From: Alphaproteobacteria bacterium | GTDB taxonomy: Bacteria > Pseudomonadota > Alphaproteobacteria > UBA9219 > RGZA01 | Direction: 5' to 3' | NCBI GenBank assembly: GCA_033762625.1 | Contig: JANRLI010000003.1 | Coordinates: 186,001 to 250,000 of the forward strand | DNA length: 64,000 bases | Part shown: piece after piece, positions 16,204-26,675 of the stretch | Position numbering within the stretch: the first letter of the stretch is position 1 | Layout of the letters: the number at the start of each line of letters is the position of its first letter | Notes under the pieces: model-generated | Database searches by the model: none | Seen by the model: the letters and a program-made list of their open reading frames with translations, nothing else | Told to the model about the DNA's origin: nothing | Program-made: the position numbers and the translations under genes

Positions 16204-18096
16204 TTAAAGCTCCACAACTTCGCGTTCAGCCTTTTCATCCATATCAATAAGCATGGCTTGAAGCTGGCTAATTCGCTCCAAAATAGCCGAATCACCCGTG
16301 TTTTTTAGCTCCAAACTCAGGTTTTTTAGCTCATTTTCTGCCGAAACCCGTTCATGACGGTTCCAAATGTCGTGCCAACCGGCTAAAGCGGCGCTTAATG
16401 GCCGTTCAGGGCGGGCAAAACCGGCATGAACGTACAAATCGGGGCTCAAAACCCTCGAAAGTACCTGCCCAAGCCCTGCTTTTTCCAAATAATCGCGTAA
16501 AGCGACGGGATTTTCGTGTTCCAGGTCGCTTTCCGACATGAAATCGAAAACACCCTGCCTTAATGGCTCTAATGACGTATCCGTAATAGGAAGGGTATCA
16601 AGCGCGCTTTCCATTTCACTAAAAAGGGCGGGGTGGTTGATGAGCAGGGCCAGAACTATGCGTTCCTGTAAATTATTGGGCAGCGGGCGCGGCTTGATAA
16701 CCGGCATGAAGGAACGCGCATAAGGTTTTGAATTAGAATTGTTTCCTGTGCGCTTTTCAAATCTGTTTTGTGGTCGGTTGTCGTTGCCGCTTTGTGAACT
16801 GAAATTTTGCTGCAAGCGTTCCTGAATGGAATTTTTATAATCTTGCTGTAACGCACGGTCTTTGATTAAGGCAATACGTGCATCAAGCGCTCTGCGGAAC
16901 CCTGCGCGGTCTTCGGGTGTGTTGAGTGGGCGCTCGCCCGCCGTGCGCTGCCACATAAAGTCAATGAGTGGTTGTGCAGCATCCAACACTGCCTGCATCG
17001 CAGCGGGGCCCTTGTTCAAAATAAGTGTATCGGGGTCTTCACCCGCAGGCATGGCCGCAAAGCGCACGGATTGGTCTGGCGCAAGATGCGGAAGGATGCG
17101 TTCCAATGCACGTTCTGCTGCCTTACTGCCCGCATTATCACCATCAAAGCATAAAATCGGAATGTGATTGAGGAGGTCAGGGCGCACAGGCGGCTTTGGA
17201 ATAATTTTCCAAAGTAATTGGATTTGTTCTTCGGTTAATGCTGTGCCCAACGGCGCAACCGCGCCCATAAATCCTGCCTCCACCAACCGAATAACATCCA
17301 TATATCCTTCGGTAATAATCAGTGGTTTGCCATCCGCCGCTGCGGCGCGCGCGCGTGAAAACCCATACAGCAATTGGCCCTTATGGAATAAGCCATGGTC
17401 TGCGCTGTTGATGTATTTCGGGCCATCGCCTTCCAGTAATCGCGCGCCAAACGCAACGATGCGCCCCCGCCGGTCACCTACGGGAAATATCAAACGGCCA
17501 CGAAAGAAACTGTATACGCCATCATCGCGTTCTGACTTTTTCGCAAGGCCTGCATCCACCATTTGTTGCGGCCTATAACCTTTGGCGGTTAGATATTTAA
17601 TCAATGCTTGCGCATCATTTGGCGCATAGCCTAGGCGGAAACGGTCAATCGTTTCCTGCGACAGATTACGGCGCTTTGCATATTCTAATGCCATGCGGCC
17701 TGATGGAATACGCAGCTGTTCTTCAAACCAACGTGCGGCTTCGTCAATTAACGTATAAAGGTTTTTTTCTTCTTCATAGCGCTTGGCTTCTTCTGGCGAA
17801 GATTTGGGAACCTGCATTCCCGCCATGCCTGCCAATATTTCCACCGCTTCGGGGAATGAACGGTTTTCTTGGCGCATCGTAAAGCCAATCACGTCACCAT
17901 GTGCTCCGCAGCCAAAACAGTGAAAAAAACCCTTCGCATCATTGATGGTAAAGCTTGGCGATTTTTCCTTATGGAAAGGGCAGCATGCTTTAAACTCCCG
18001 CCCAGCGCGCGTTATCTTCACGCGCCGCCCAATCACTTCTGACAAGGTCAGGCGATTTCTTAGTTCATCAAGAAAGGCGGGTGAAAATGTGGACAT
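16204..18096 (-). CDS. dnaG: DNA primase
   Basis: DnaG lays down RNA primers at the replication fork. The 630-residue protein has the CHC2 zinc-binding domain with Cys39, His42, Cys60 and Cys63, then the TOPRIM catalytic core (LIITEGYMDVI, later ILCFDGDNAGSKAAERAL). A Gln/Asn-rich linker (about 425-455) leads to a C-terminal helicase-binding domain (PNNLQERIVLALLINHPAL onward). Length is typical for the class. It starts 16 nt after the yqeY stop, and rpoD follows. Confidence 0.97.
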   Translation of the reverse strand: MSTFSPAFLDELRNRLTLSEVIGRRVKITRAGREFKACCPFHKEKSPSFTINDAKGFFHCFGCGAHGDVIGFTMRQENRSFPEAVEILAGMAGMQVPKSSPEEAKRYEEEKNLYTLIDEAARWFEEQLRIPSGRMALEYAKRRNLSQETIDRFRLGYAPNDAQALIKYLTAKGYRPQQMVDAGLAKKSERDDGVYSFFRGRLIFPVGDRRGRIVAFGARLLEGDGPKYINSADHGLFHKGQLLYGFSRARAAAADGKPLIITEGYMDVIRLVEAGFMGAVAPLGTALTEEQIQLLWKIIPKPPVRPDLLNHIPILCFDGDNAGSKAAERALERILPHLAPDQSVRFAAMPAGEDPDTLILNKGPAAMQAVLDAAQPLIDFMWQRTAGERPLNTPEDRAGFRRALDARIALIKDRALQQDYKNSIQERLQQNFSSQSGNDNRPQNRFEKRTGNNSNSKPYARSFMPVIKPRPLPNNLQERIVLALLINHPALFSEMESALDTLPITDTSLEPLRQGVFDFMSESDLEHENPVALRDYLEKAGLGQVLSRVLSPDLYVHAGFARPERPLSAALAGWHDIWNRHERVSAENELKNLSLELKNTGDSAILERISQLQAMLIDMDEKAEREVVEL

Positions 18097-18112
18097 CTGT
18101 TTCTGGATAAGG

Positions 18113-18586
18113 TTACGCCGCTGCGCTCAGCATTTCTTTGATGATACCGCTAGCTTTGCCCATATCCAGTTGACCTGCATATTGGGTTTTTAAAACGCCC
18201 ATGATTTTGCCCATGTCTTTGATGCCCGCTGCGCCGGTGGAAGCGATGAGGCCTTTGACGACGCCGCGCACTTCATCTTCGCTCATTTGCTTAGGCAGGA
18301 ATTTTTCAATCGCCGCGATTTCGGCATTTTCTTTATCCACCAATTCTTGGCGACCACCTTGTTTATACAGCTCGATGGATTCACGGCGCTGTTTGATCAT
18401 GCCTTGCATCAAGGATAAAACTTCTTCGGGGGAGATCTGTTGATCCCCGCGCGGGCGGGCCACATCGATGTCTTTTTGCTTAATTGCGGCATTGATCATG
18501 CGCAGGATGGAAACGCTAGCTTCGTCCTTGGCGATCATGGCTGCCTTTAAGGACTCGGTGATTTTTTCGCGTAAACTGTTGGTCAT
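18113..18586 (-). CDS. GatB/YqeY domain-containing protein
   Basis: A 157-residue helical protein: LREKITESLKAAMIAKDEASVSILRMINAAIKQKDID, then DVARPRGDQQISPEEVLSLMQGMIKQRRESIELYKQGGRQELVDKE, and the tail GIKDMGKIMGVLKTQYAGQLDMGKASGIIKEML. This matches YqeY, related to the tRNA-tail domain of GatB. Its exact role is unclear; tRNA-linked function is suggested by homology. It opens the yqeY-dnaG-rpoD minus-strand group and diverges from carA. Confidence 0.93.
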   Translation of the reverse strand: MTNSLREKITESLKAAMIAKDEASVSILRMINAAIKQKDIDVARPRGDQQISPEEVLSLMQGMIKQRRESIELYKQGGRQELVDKENAEIAAIEKFLPKQMSEDEVRGVVKGLIASTGAAGIKDMGKIMGVLKTQYAGQLDMGKASGIIKEMLSAAA

Positions 18587-18700
18587 GGGGCTATTTCCTT
18601 AGCATTTACAGGCGTTATAAAAAACGATTGCAGGGGCGGGGTAGTGTGTGGATACTCTCGCCGTTTTACCTATTATATATAAAGTAGAAAAGAAAAAGCG

Positions 18701-19891
18701 ATGCCCGAAGCAACTGCGTCCCATTATCCACAAAAACCTGCCGCCGCCAATGCTGTTTTAGTATTAAGTGATGGATCAGTGTTTTGGGGAAGGGGCATCG
18801 GTAAGGAAGGCGATGCTGTTGGCGAAATCTGCTTTAACACCTCCATGACGGGCTATCAGGAAATCCTGACTGATCCCAGCTATGCAGGCCAGATTATTAC
18901 CTTTACCTTTCCGCATGTCGGAAATATCGGTACCAACCCTGAAGACATCGAGACACAAAAGGTTGCAGCGCGCGGTTTAATCTTGCGGGAAGACATCACG
19001 CAGCCATCCAACTTCCGTTCTACCCAACATCTGCAAGCATGGCTTGAGCTGAATAATCTTGTGGGGTTGTGTGGAATTGATACGCGCGCGTTAACCCACC
19101 GCATTCGTGATGCGCAGGTTTCAGTGAACGGCGTTGTCGCGCACAATAAAAAAGGCGTGTTCGACATCGCCGCACTCACCAAAAAAGCAAAAGAGTTTTC
19201 TGGCCTTGATGGCATGGATTTGGTCCCGGAAGTAACCTGCAAGCAGCGTTATTCATGGGATGAAGCGAAATGGGTTCTGGGTTCTGGTTATCAAAAGCAA
19301 ACCAAACCGCAATTTCATGTCGTGGCAATTGATTACGGCGCAAAGCTGAACATTTTGCGCTGCCTTGCCGCAACGGGTTCAAAAGTTACCGTTGTTCCGG
19401 CAACCACATCTTATGAAGAAATCGCCGCATTAAAGCCTGATGGCGTCTTCCTTTCCAACGGCCCTGGCGACCCGGCCGCAACGGGTAAATACGCAGTGCC
19501 AGTTATTCAAAAGATCATCGACAGCGGCGTGCCATTATTCGGCATATGTCTTGGTCATCAATTGCTATCGCTCGCTTTAGGCGCAAAAACCAAGAAGATG
19601 AAAACGGGCCATCGCGGCGCCAACCATCCTGTAAAGGATTTAAAGACAGGCAAGGTAGAGATTACCAGTCAGAACCACGGCTTTGTCGTGATGCCTGAAA
19701 CATTGCCGGCCTATGCAGAAGAAACCCATATCAGTTTATTTGATGGCACGAATGAAGGCATGCGCATGAAAAATGCGCCAGTGTTTTCGGTGCAATACCA
19801 CCCCGAAGCCTCTCCCGGACCGGAAGACAGCCATCATTTGTTTGAGCGTTTTGTTGAATTGATGCGCGCTAAAATCAGTAAGGCCGCTTAA
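18701..19891 (+). CDS. carA: Carbamoyl-phosphate synthase small (glutaminase) subunit
   Basis: CarA hydrolyses glutamine and feeds ammonia to CarB, giving carbamoyl phosphate for arginine and pyrimidines. The 396-residue protein has the N-terminal CPSase domain (LSDGSVFWGRGIG, TSMTGYQEILTDPSYAGQII). Its class I glutamine amidotransferase domain carries catalytic Cys283 in FGICLGHQLL and the His/Glu pair in QYHPEASPGP. Length is typical. It is followed at 10 nt by the membrane spermidine-synthase-like gene and then by carB. Confidence 0.97.
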   Translation: MPEATASHYPQKPAAANAVLVLSDGSVFWGRGIGKEGDAVGEICFNTSMTGYQEILTDPSYAGQIITFTFPHVGNIGTNPEDIETQKVAARGLILREDITQPSNFRSTQHLQAWLELNNLVGLCGIDTRALTHRIRDAQVSVNGVVAHNKKGVFDIAALTKKAKEFSGLDGMDLVPEVTCKQRYSWDEAKWVLGSGYQKQTKPQFHVVAIDYGAKLNILRCLAATGSKVTVVPATTSYEEIAALKPDGVFLSNGPGDPAATGKYAVPVIQKIIDSGVPLFGICLGHQLLSLALGAKTKKMKTGHRGANHPVKDLKTGKVEITSQNHGFVVMPETLPAYAEETHISLFDGTNEGMRMKNAPVFSVQYHPEASPGPEDSHHLFERFVELMRAKISKAA

Positions 19892-19901
19892 AGAAAGAAT
19901 T

Positions 19902-22070
19902 ATGCAAGCTATCGCTTCATCATCGCGCACGAATATCGTGCGCCTAGTATTCGGCCTGACAATCGGGCTGGGGGCGGCGTTGCTTTTCTGGCAGCAACTT
20001 ATGCTGGGCCGTTTGCTGTTGCCAGTATTCGGTTCTGTGCCAACCGTTTGGCTTGTCTCGCTGGTTGTGTTTCAAACTGTATTGCTTGGTGCCTATGCCT
20101 TTGCGCATTTATCGCACACATGGCCGCGATGGTTTGCATTGTCATCGATTGTATTACTGGTTATCGCGGCAGGTGCACAGCATTTCCTGTATCCCGATAT
20201 GGCGGCGCTTGGCAGCTCCACGGCGATTGATGCACCATCGGTGATTATCGCGTTGCTTGGGCTTTCGGGGTTTAGTCTGTTTGTGCTTTCGCTTATTTCA
20301 CCCATGCTGCAAAACATCTATGCAGGGTTGCCGCAGCCGGATGCGAAAGATCCGTACTTCTTATACAGCGCCAGCAATTTTGGCAGCTTTGCGGGTTTAC
20401 TGGTTTTTCCGTTATTGCTGGAGCCATTATTTGGCGTGAGGATGAGCCAGACGATTTGGTTCTGGGGCGCGGGTTTATTCGTCATTCTGCTTAATTCCTG
20501 CTTGGCGTTTTCGGCCAAAGCTGCGCCTGTGGTTGATGCTGTGCCCAGTGCAATTGATGAAGTAAAGCCGCACTATCTAAAATGGCTGTTCTATTCTTTC
20601 ATGCCATGCGCGTTATCCTTTGGTGCAACATCGCACCTGATAAGCGATATTGCGCCGCTGCCATTGTTATCGATGGTGCCATTGGCACTTTATCTGCTGA
20701 CTTTTGTGTTGGCATTTTCACGCAAAGACCGTTTCAGCGATGATTTAGCCATCGCGCAGATTTTCCTGATTGCGTTTTATGTGTTCCGCGAAATTTTCAC
20801 TAACTTCAAGCCGTCGCATCTATTTGATATTCTTATTATCCTTGCGGCGTTTTTCCTAACCGCATGGCGCTGCCACCGTGAATTGGTAAAGCTTCGTCCT
20901 TCTTCACGATATCTTACGGCGTTCTATCTCACCCTTGCGTTGGGCGGCGCACTGGGCGGCATATTCAACGTATTCGTTGTTCCATTCATCCTGCCATTGC
21001 CCATGGAATTCATGCTGTTCCTGCTGATTACGCTGTTGCCAAATTGGAAGGATGATGTCGCACGTTTAAAGATGCCGCAGTTTAAAAAGCTGCACATCCT
21101 TATCTTTGGTTTGCTTGCGGTGACCTTGGTAATGCTGGCAGTGCAGAATTTGAATGTCGCGGTTGCGCGTATGGTTACGCCTGTTGCGTTGGTCGTGTCG
21201 CTTATGTTGCTTACGATGCTGCCATCCGTATTGGCGGTTGCATCAGCAGCGCTGATTGCCATTTCATTAATTGTAACACCAACGCCAATTGCCTTGCAGC
21301 GCGATTTCTTTGGTGTGAAGCGCGTGATGGACAGAACCTTTGATGATGGCGTTGTCTACCGAACCTTATTGCACGGCACCACCAGCCACGGCATGCAGCA
21401 GCGCACGCCAAGTGTGACTACAGCGCCGCAACTTTATTATGCGCCGGGCAGTGGGTTGCAGGATGTGGTCGAAGTTATGCAGCCACATCATGTTGGTATT
21501 GTCGGGTTGGGCATGGGTGCGATTGCATGTATTCCGCCGCGTAGCTCCGATATTCGTTATTTTGAAATCGACCCCGGCGTGGAAGCGCTGGCAAAGCAAT
21601 ACTTCACCTATTTACATGATTGTCCTGCCGAAATCGTGATTGGTGATGCGCGCATGACGCTGGCGAGTGATAGGAACTATTATGATCTATTAATCCTTGA
21701 TGCATTCTCATCCGATGCTATTCCGGTGCATTTGCTGACAGAGGAAATGTTCAAGGTGTATCGTGAACGTCTTGATCGAAATGGTGTGCTGCTATTGCAC
21801 ATTTCCAATCGCTATCTGAATTTACGCCATGTAGTTGCGGGCGCGGCCAAGCAGTTAAGCTGGCATGGCGCCATTAAAGACCATGTACCCGAACGTGATG
21901 CGCCGAATTTAACGCCGAGTGAATATGCGGTGTTAAGCCCGGATAAGCAGGTTATTCAAGCTTTGCTGGATAAGGGCGGGTGGATATCGGTTGATGAAGT
22001 ATCGCCGCTCTACTGGACAGATGATCACATTTCAATTGTACCCATTTTAAATCTTGGTTTTGGTAAGTAA
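19902..22070 (+). CDS. Membrane-fused spermidine synthase-like protein
   Basis: A 722-residue protein whose first 450 or so residues contain about 12 hydrophobic helices. The C-terminal 220 residues form a SpeE-like Rossmann domain: [58 protein letters not shown] and [11 protein letters not shown]. This is the fused MFS/spermidine synthase-like family. The SAM-type site is present, but GLGMGA replaces the GGGDGG of classical SpeE, so aminopropyl transfer is not assured. Spacing of 10 nt on each side shows it is an integral part of the carA-carB operon. Confidence 0.85.
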   Translation: MQAIASSSRTNIVRLVFGLTIGLGAALLFWQQLMLGRLLLPVFGSVPTVWLVSLVVFQTVLLGAYAFAHLSHTWPRWFALSSIVLLVIAAGAQHFLYPDMAALGSSTAIDAPSVIIALLGLSGFSLFVLSLISPMLQNIYAGLPQPDAKDPYFLYSASNFGSFAGLLVFPLLLEPLFGVRMSQTIWFWGAGLFVILLNSCLAFSAKAAPVVDAVPSAIDEVKPHYLKWLFYSFMPCALSFGATSHLISDIAPLPLLSMVPLALYLLTFVLAFSRKDRFSDDLAIAQIFLIAFYVFREIFTNFKPSHLFDILIILAAFFLTAWRCHRELVKLRPSSRYLTAFYLTLALGGALGGIFNVFVVPFILPLPMEFMLFLLITLLPNWKDDVARLKMPQFKKLHILIFGLLAVTLVMLAVQNLNVAVARMVTPVALVVSLMLLTMLPSVLAVASAALIAISLIVTPTPIALQRDFFGVKRVMDRTFDDGVVYRTLLHGTTSHGMQQRTPSVTTAPQLYYAPGSGLQDVVEVMQPHHVGIVGLGMGAIACIPPRSSDIRYFEIDPGVEALAKQYFTYLHDCPAEIVIGDARMTLASDRNYYDLLILDAFSSDAIPVHLLTEEMFKVYRERLDRNGVLLLHISNRYLNLRHVVAGAAKQLSWHGAIKDHVPERDAPNLTPSEYAVLSPDKQVIQALLDKGGWISVDEVSPLYWTDDHISIVPILNLGFGK

Positions 22071-22080
22071 GGAAAAGAAC

Positions 22081-25000
22081 ATGCCTAAAAGAACAGACAT
22101 AAAATCCATCTGCATCATCGGTGCTGGCCCGATTGTGATTGGTCAAGCCTGTGAATTTGACTATTCCGGCGCGCAGGCATGTAAGGCGCTTCGCGCGGAA
22201 GGTTACCGTGTTATTCTTATCAATTCCAATCCCGCCACCATTATGACCGATCCCAATCTGGCGGATGCGACCTATATCGAACCCATCACTCCCGCAATTG
22301 TTGCGAAGATTTTAGAAAAAGAAAAACCCGATGCGTTATTGCCAACTATGGGCGGACAAACTGCGCTCAACACCGCTATGGCGCTTGATAAAGATGGCAC
22401 GCTTAAACGGCTGAACATCGAACTAATTGGCGCAAAGAAAGACGCGATTGAAAAAGCCGAAGACCGTCAGCTATTCCGGGATGCGATGGACAAAATTGGC
22501 CTTACCAGTCCCAAATCACGTGTGGTAAAAAACCTTGCCGAAGGGCAGGCGGCGCTTGCTGAAATAGGCTTGCCCGCCATTATCCGTCCAAGCTTTACTC
22601 TTGCAGGTACCGGAGGCGGTATCGCTTATAACAAGCAACAGTATAACGACATCGTGGCAAGTGGGTTGGACGCCAGCCCTGTGACCGAAGTGTTGGTCGA
22701 AGAGTCGGTATTGGGTTGGAAAGAATATGAAATGGAAGTTGTGCGCGATAAGGCAGATAACTGCATTATCATCTGCGCGATTGAAAATGTGGACCCCATG
22801 GGCATCCACACCGGCGATAGCATTACGGTTGCGCCCGCACTAACCCTCACCGATAAAGAATACCAGATTATGCGCAATGCATCCATCGCGGTGTTGCGTG
22901 AAATCGGCGTGGATACTGGTGGTTCAAATGTGCAATTTGCCGTCAACCCTGCTGATGGCCGCATGGTCGTTATTGAAATGAACCCGCGCGTCTCGCGTTC
23001 ATCCGCACTGGCATCAAAGGCAACGGGATTCCCCATTGCAAAAATTGCTGCAAAGCTGGCGGTCGGTTACACGCTGGATGAATTGAAAAATGATATGACG
23101 CAGGTTACGCCGGCATCATTCGAACCAACGATTGATTACGTAGTTACCAAAATCCCGCGCTTTGCGTTTGAAAAATTCCCGGGCTGCGATCCGTTGCTAA
23201 CCACCGCAATGAAGTCAGTGGGCGAGGTGATGGCGGTTGGCCGTTCATGGCAGGAATCCGTACAAAAGGCGCTGCGCTCCATGGAAACGGGTCTTCATGG
23301 ATTTAACGATGTGAATTTGCCGGGTGCGGATAAAGACCCGCTGGTGTTGCGTGAAGCATTGGGTAAGCCAACCCATGACCGTTTGCTAGTGATTGCGCAG
23401 GCCATGCGCCACGGCATGAGCGTTGCGGATATTCATGCGATTTGTAAGGTTGATCCATGGTTCCTTGAGCAGATCAAAGGCATTATTGATACCGAAAGCG
23501 CGATTAAGAAAAATGGCTTGCCGAAATCAGCCGATGAATTAATGCGCCTGAAACAAATGGGTTTTGCTGATGCGCGCCTTGCTACATTAACCGGTAAATC
23601 CAAAGAAGAAATAGCAAGCCTGCGCCACGCGTTGAATGTGCGTCCGGTTTATAAACGTATTGATACCTGCGGCGGCGAATTCGCATCCGCCACGGCTTAT
23701 ATGTATTCATCGTATGAAGGTATTGGCGCGGAATCCGAAGCACGTGTTTCCGATAAAAAGAAAGTCATCATCCTTGGCGGCGGTCCAAACCGCATCGGGC
23801 AGGGGATCGAATTTGACTATTGCTGCGTGCATGCCGTGTTTGCATTGCGTGAAGCAGGTATCGAAACCATCATGATCAACTGCAACCCTGAAACTGTATC
23901 TACTGATTATGATACATCAGATAGATTGTATTTCGAGCCATTAACCGCCGAAGACGTAATTGAAATCGTGCGTATCGAACAATCCAAAGGTCATGTTCTG
24001 GGCGTGATTGTGCAATTTGGCGGTCAAACACCGCTAAAATTGGCGGATGAATTGCAAGCAGCCAATATTCCCATACTTGGCACGCAGCCCGATAAGATTG
24101 ATTTGACTGAAGACCGCGAACGCTTCCAGAAATTTCTGGAAGATCTTGCTGTGCGTTATCCAGACAGTGGCATACGTCAGCCAGAGAGCGGCATTGCCTT
24201 TTCTGAGGATCAGGTTGCAACTGTTAGTGCAGCCGTTAGTCAGAATTCAGAATTTTCAATCCTGATGCGTCCTTCCTATGTTTTAGGTGGGCGAGGCATG
24301 AAAATTATACCAAGCGGAGATCAAGTCACTTTCAACCTTGAAGTTACAAAGTATGCGACAGAAGCAGTAAAAGTTTCGGATAAAAACCCTGTACTGATTG
24401 ACCGCTATTTGTCGGATGCCACTGAAGTGGATGTGGATGTGATTTGCGATGGCGACACCGTTTATATTGCGGGTGTTATGGAACACATTGAAGAAGCCGG
24501 CATCCATTCAGGCGACAGCGCGTGTTCCTTGCCGCCATATTCGCTATCACAAAAGCTGATTGATGAGATGGGCAGACAAGCTGAATTAATGGCTAAGGAA
24601 ATCGGCGTTATTGGTCTTATGAATGTGCAGTTTGCCGTTAAAGACCAGAATATCTATGTTCTGGAAGTTAACCCACGCGCCAGTCGTACCGTGCCTTTTG
24701 TTGCCAAGGCAACAGGCGTTGCGGTTGCCAAAATAGCCGCACGGGTCATGGCAGGAGAAAAATTAGCTAGCTTTAAATTAAAGCCACCTGTTTATAAACA
24801 TGTCGCGGTGAAGGAAGCTGTTTTCCCGTTCAGCCGTTTTCCGGGTGTGGATGTATTGCTGGGCCCTGAAATGAAATCAACCGGCGAAGTCATGGGTATT
24901 GATGTGGATTTCCCCAAGGCCTTTGCGAAATCACAATTGGGTGCCGGCGTTAACTTGCCATTAAAAGGCAATGTATTCATCTCCGTGCGTGACCGCGATA

Positions 25001-25365
25001 AACCAAGCGTTATTGCGATTGCAACCCAACTTATCAGCATGGGCTTTGGAATTGTGGCAACCTCTGGCACAGCAAAAACCTTGCAGGAAAAGGGCTTAAA
25101 AGTCACCAGCATCAACAAGGTGTTGGAAGGTTCCCCGCATATCGTCGATGCGATGATTAATGGCGATATCCAGTTGGTCATGAATACAACCGAGGGCGCG
25201 AAGGCATTGGCGGATAGTTTCAGCCTTCGCCAGACGGCACTGCTCAATAAAATTCCCTATTACACCACGGTGGCCGAAGCCAGTGCGGTGGTGCAGGGAA
25301 TTGCTGCGTTGCAAGCAGGGAATATGCAGTTCGAGCCGATTCAGAATTACTTCAAAGTAGCGTGA
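22081..25365 (+). CDS. carB: Carbamoyl-phosphate synthase large subunit
   Basis: CarB makes carbamoyl phosphate from bicarbonate, ammonia and two ATP. The 1094-residue protein has two homologous halves. The first has [19 protein letters not shown] and an ATP-grasp core ([39 protein letters not shown]). The second has [17 protein letters not shown] and [13 protein letters not shown], with [18 protein letters not shown]. An MGS-like regulatory domain ends it. The second half carries a short extra duplication, [13 protein letters not shown], where one RQPPNGIA is usual. The start is ATG 22081 after AAGGAAA. Confidence 0.97.
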   Translation: MPKRTDIKSICIIGAGPIVIGQACEFDYSGAQACKALRAEGYRVILINSNPATIMTDPNLADATYIEPITPAIVAKILEKEKPDALLPTMGGQTALNTAMALDKDGTLKRLNIELIGAKKDAIEKAEDRQLFRDAMDKIGLTSPKSRVVKNLAEGQAALAEIGLPAIIRPSFTLAGTGGGIAYNKQQYNDIVASGLDASPVTEVLVEESVLGWKEYEMEVVRDKADNCIIICAIENVDPMGIHTGDSITVAPALTLTDKEYQIMRNASIAVLREIGVDTGGSNVQFAVNPADGRMVVIEMNPRVSRSSALASKATGFPIAKIAAKLAVGYTLDELKNDMTQVTPASFEPTIDYVVTKIPRFAFEKFPGCDPLLTTAMKSVGEVMAVGRSWQESVQKALRSMETGLHGFNDVNLPGADKDPLVLREALGKPTHDRLLVIAQAMRHGMSVADIHAICKVDPWFLEQIKGIIDTESAIKKNGLPKSADELMRLKQMGFADARLATLTGKSKEEIASLRHALNVRPVYKRIDTCGGEFASATAYMYSSYEGIGAESEARVSDKKKVIILGGGPNRIGQGIEFDYCCVHAVFALREAGIETIMINCNPETVSTDYDTSDRLYFEPLTAEDVIEIVRIEQSKGHVLGVIVQFGGQTPLKLADELQAANIPILGTQPDKIDLTEDRERFQKFLEDLAVRYPDSGIRQPESGIAFSEDQVATVSAAVSQNSEFSILMRPSYVLGGRGMKIIPSGDQVTFNLEVTKYATEAVKVSDKNPVLIDRYLSDATEVDVDVICDGDTVYIAGVMEHIEEAGIHSGDSACSLPPYSLSQKLIDEMGRQAELMAKEIGVIGLMNVQFAVKDQNIYVLEVNPRASRTVPFVAKATGVAVAKIAARVMAGEKLASFKLKPPVYKHVAVKEAVFPFSRFPGVDVLLGPEMKSTGEVMGIDVDFPKAFAKSQLGAGVNLPLKGNVFISVRDRDKPSVIAIATQLISMGFGIVATSGTAKTLQEKGLKVTSINKVLEGSPHIVDAMINGDIQLVMNTTEGAKALADSFSLRQTALLNKIPYYTTVAEASAVVQGIAALQAGNMQFEPIQNYFKVA

Positions 25366-25472
25366 TGCAAATCAACCCTTCTTGCTACGGAATGAATTGA
25401 CCGAATCCGAAAGTATTCGTTACCATCATCCCTACGAATCTAATTTTGCTTAGATGCTGTAGGGAATACCAC

Positions 25473-25796
25473 TTGGACCGTTTGAAAGCCGCGCTCGAAA
25501 ATCTAGACCAATCCATCGACGGATTAGTGGATGCGTTGGCGCGCCGTCAAAAAGAACTGGACAAGGTGATTGAAGCGAGAGCCGCCAAACGCGTAAAGGC
25601 TGCGAATGAAACTGCAGAACGCGCATTAAAACAGGCCCAGCAACGCGAAAGCCAAGCCGTAGCCAATGAACGCGAAGCGCTTACCAAAGAGCGCGAAGCA
25701 GTGACCAGAGAAAGTAAGCAGCGCGAACTTACTTCGCTGGTTGCCAGTCGCCTTGATCAAGCGATTGTTCGTTTAGAAAAAATAGTAGGGGAATAA
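25473..25796 (+). CDS. DUF4164-like coiled-coil protein
   Basis: A 107-residue, almost wholly helical, charged protein (DRLKAALENLDQSIDGLVDALARRQKELDKV, then a Glu/Arg/Gln-rich coiled coil, ending SRLDQAIVRLEKIVG). The position directly before zapA matches the alphaproteobacterial DUF4164 family. It may assist ZapA at the division ring, but that is inference from context. The start is probably TTG at 25473, with AGGGA 7-8 nt upstream; a TTG at 25446 would add nine unlikely residues. Confidence 0.72.
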   Translation: MDRLKAALENLDQSIDGLVDALARRQKELDKVIEARAAKRVKAANETAERALKQAQQRESQAVANEREALTKEREAVTRESKQRELTSLVASRLDQAIVRLEKIVGE

Positions 25797-25798
25797 TT

Positions 25799-26137
25799 AT
25801 GGACAAAAACATGATTGAAATTTCCCTGATGGGTCGTTCCTATCAACTCGCTTGCCCGCCAGACCAACATGAGCGTGTCAGACAATTAGCCGGAATGGTG
25901 GAAGAAAAAATGCGTCTTGCCATATCAACCAGCCAGGGAACAGTGGGTGAAGTACGCTTGTTTTTACTGGCTGGCTTGATGTTGGCGGATGAGGTGCTGG
26001 AAGCAAAAGCTGCACAGGATAAATTTATCGCCCAAGAACGCAGTAACCTAAGCGATGAAGAAAACATGCTGGTAACAGCGGTAGAACACCTGTCGCAACG
26101 CATCAACAGCATCACATCGCGGATTGATGCGCACTAA
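25799..26137 (+). CDS. zapA: Cell division protein ZapA
   Basis: ZapA is a small cytoplasmic protein that bundles FtsZ filaments at midcell. The 112-residue product opens IEISLMGRSYQLACPPDQHERVRQLAGMVEEKM, the family's beta-hairpin head. It ends in a long helix (EVLEAKAAQDKFIAQERSNLSDEENMLVTAVEHLSQRINSI) that forms the tetrameric coiled coil. It begins 2 nt after the DUF4164 stop. 6S RNA and the folate cyclo-ligase follow, the same order as zapA-ssrS-ygfA in E. coli. Confidence 0.92.
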   Translation: MDKNMIEISLMGRSYQLACPPDQHERVRQLAGMVEEKMRLAISTSQGTVGEVRLFLLAGLMLADEVLEAKAAQDKFIAQERSNLSDEENMLVTAVEHLSQRINSITSRIDAH

Positions 26138-26341
26138 TCAACCAAGTGTGGATTTTATAATTGTCTGCGCCCGTTTTGTGGGCGGGGTAGGCGCGGGCGT
26201 GGGTGTTGGCGGTTCTGCTGGCCCATCATACCCGCCACCCCCTGTCGATGGCCTTGTCATATCAAGATTTGCGTAACGTCTGCCTTGAGTAGGCAGTGCG
26301 TATTCGGCTGGTTTATTTTCAATGCCCACTATTAAATCCAT
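26138..26341 (-). CDS. Possible small proline-rich protein (doubtful)
   Basis: A 67-residue open frame, convergent with zapA and ending right at its stop. The sequence has a plausible N-terminal part (MDLIVGIENKPAEYALPTQGRRY) and a Gly/Pro/Thr-rich tail (PAEPPTPTPAPTPP). No Shine-Dalgarno is visible upstream of the ATG, and it could be random. It otherwise fills a gap of 350 bp. Confidence 0.25.
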   Translation of the reverse strand: MDLIVGIENKPAEYALPTQGRRYANLDMTRPSTGGGGYDGPAEPPTPTPAPTPPTKRAQTIIKSTLG

Positions 26342-26478
26342 CAAACATTTTTATAACTTAAACCGAATTATCGTCGAATGCGGTTAATGATTGCTTATTG
26401 GGCATATTTCTTGTGAAAACACCGCAAAAATTTATGGTTTAAAAACGTAAAGATTTCCCCTTTTTTCTGAAAATGGAG

Positions 26479-26484
26479 TATTCT
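26479..26484 (+). promoter_or_regulatory. Putative -10 element of the 6S RNA gene
   Basis: TATTCT lies 7 nt upstream of the predicted RNA 5' end at 26491. No clear -35 is visible at the right distance. Confidence 0.4.
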
Positions 26485-26490
26485 ACTCAG

Positions 26491-26655
26491 TGGAAGTATG
26501 CTGCGCTCTTCGAGAGGTCAATCATCCCCAGGGCCCATAATTAAAACCTCTAGGGAGCTGTCTCTGGCAAGGCCGTGGTCTTGTTATATGGTTCCCACCT
26601 GTACCAACAGGCCGTGAGGGATACACTGTACTAACGATTGTGTGGCTACTTCCGC
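26491..26655 (+). ncRNA. ssrS: 6S RNA
   Basis: 6S RNA binds sigma-70 RNA polymerase by mimicking an open promoter. The call rests on position and structure. It lies between zapA and the folate cyclo-ligase gene, the conserved place of ssrS. A GGAAGTA at 26492-26498 pairs with TACTTCC at 26647-26653, extended inward by GCTGC/GTGGC pairs; the length of about 165 nt is typical. Upper-arm structure includes a CCTGT-ACCA-ACAGG hairpin and AGAGGT/ACCTCT pairing. The central bubble was not folded computationally. Confidence 0.72.
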
Positions 26656-26675
26656 TTCTTTCGTTGCAGTTCTTC

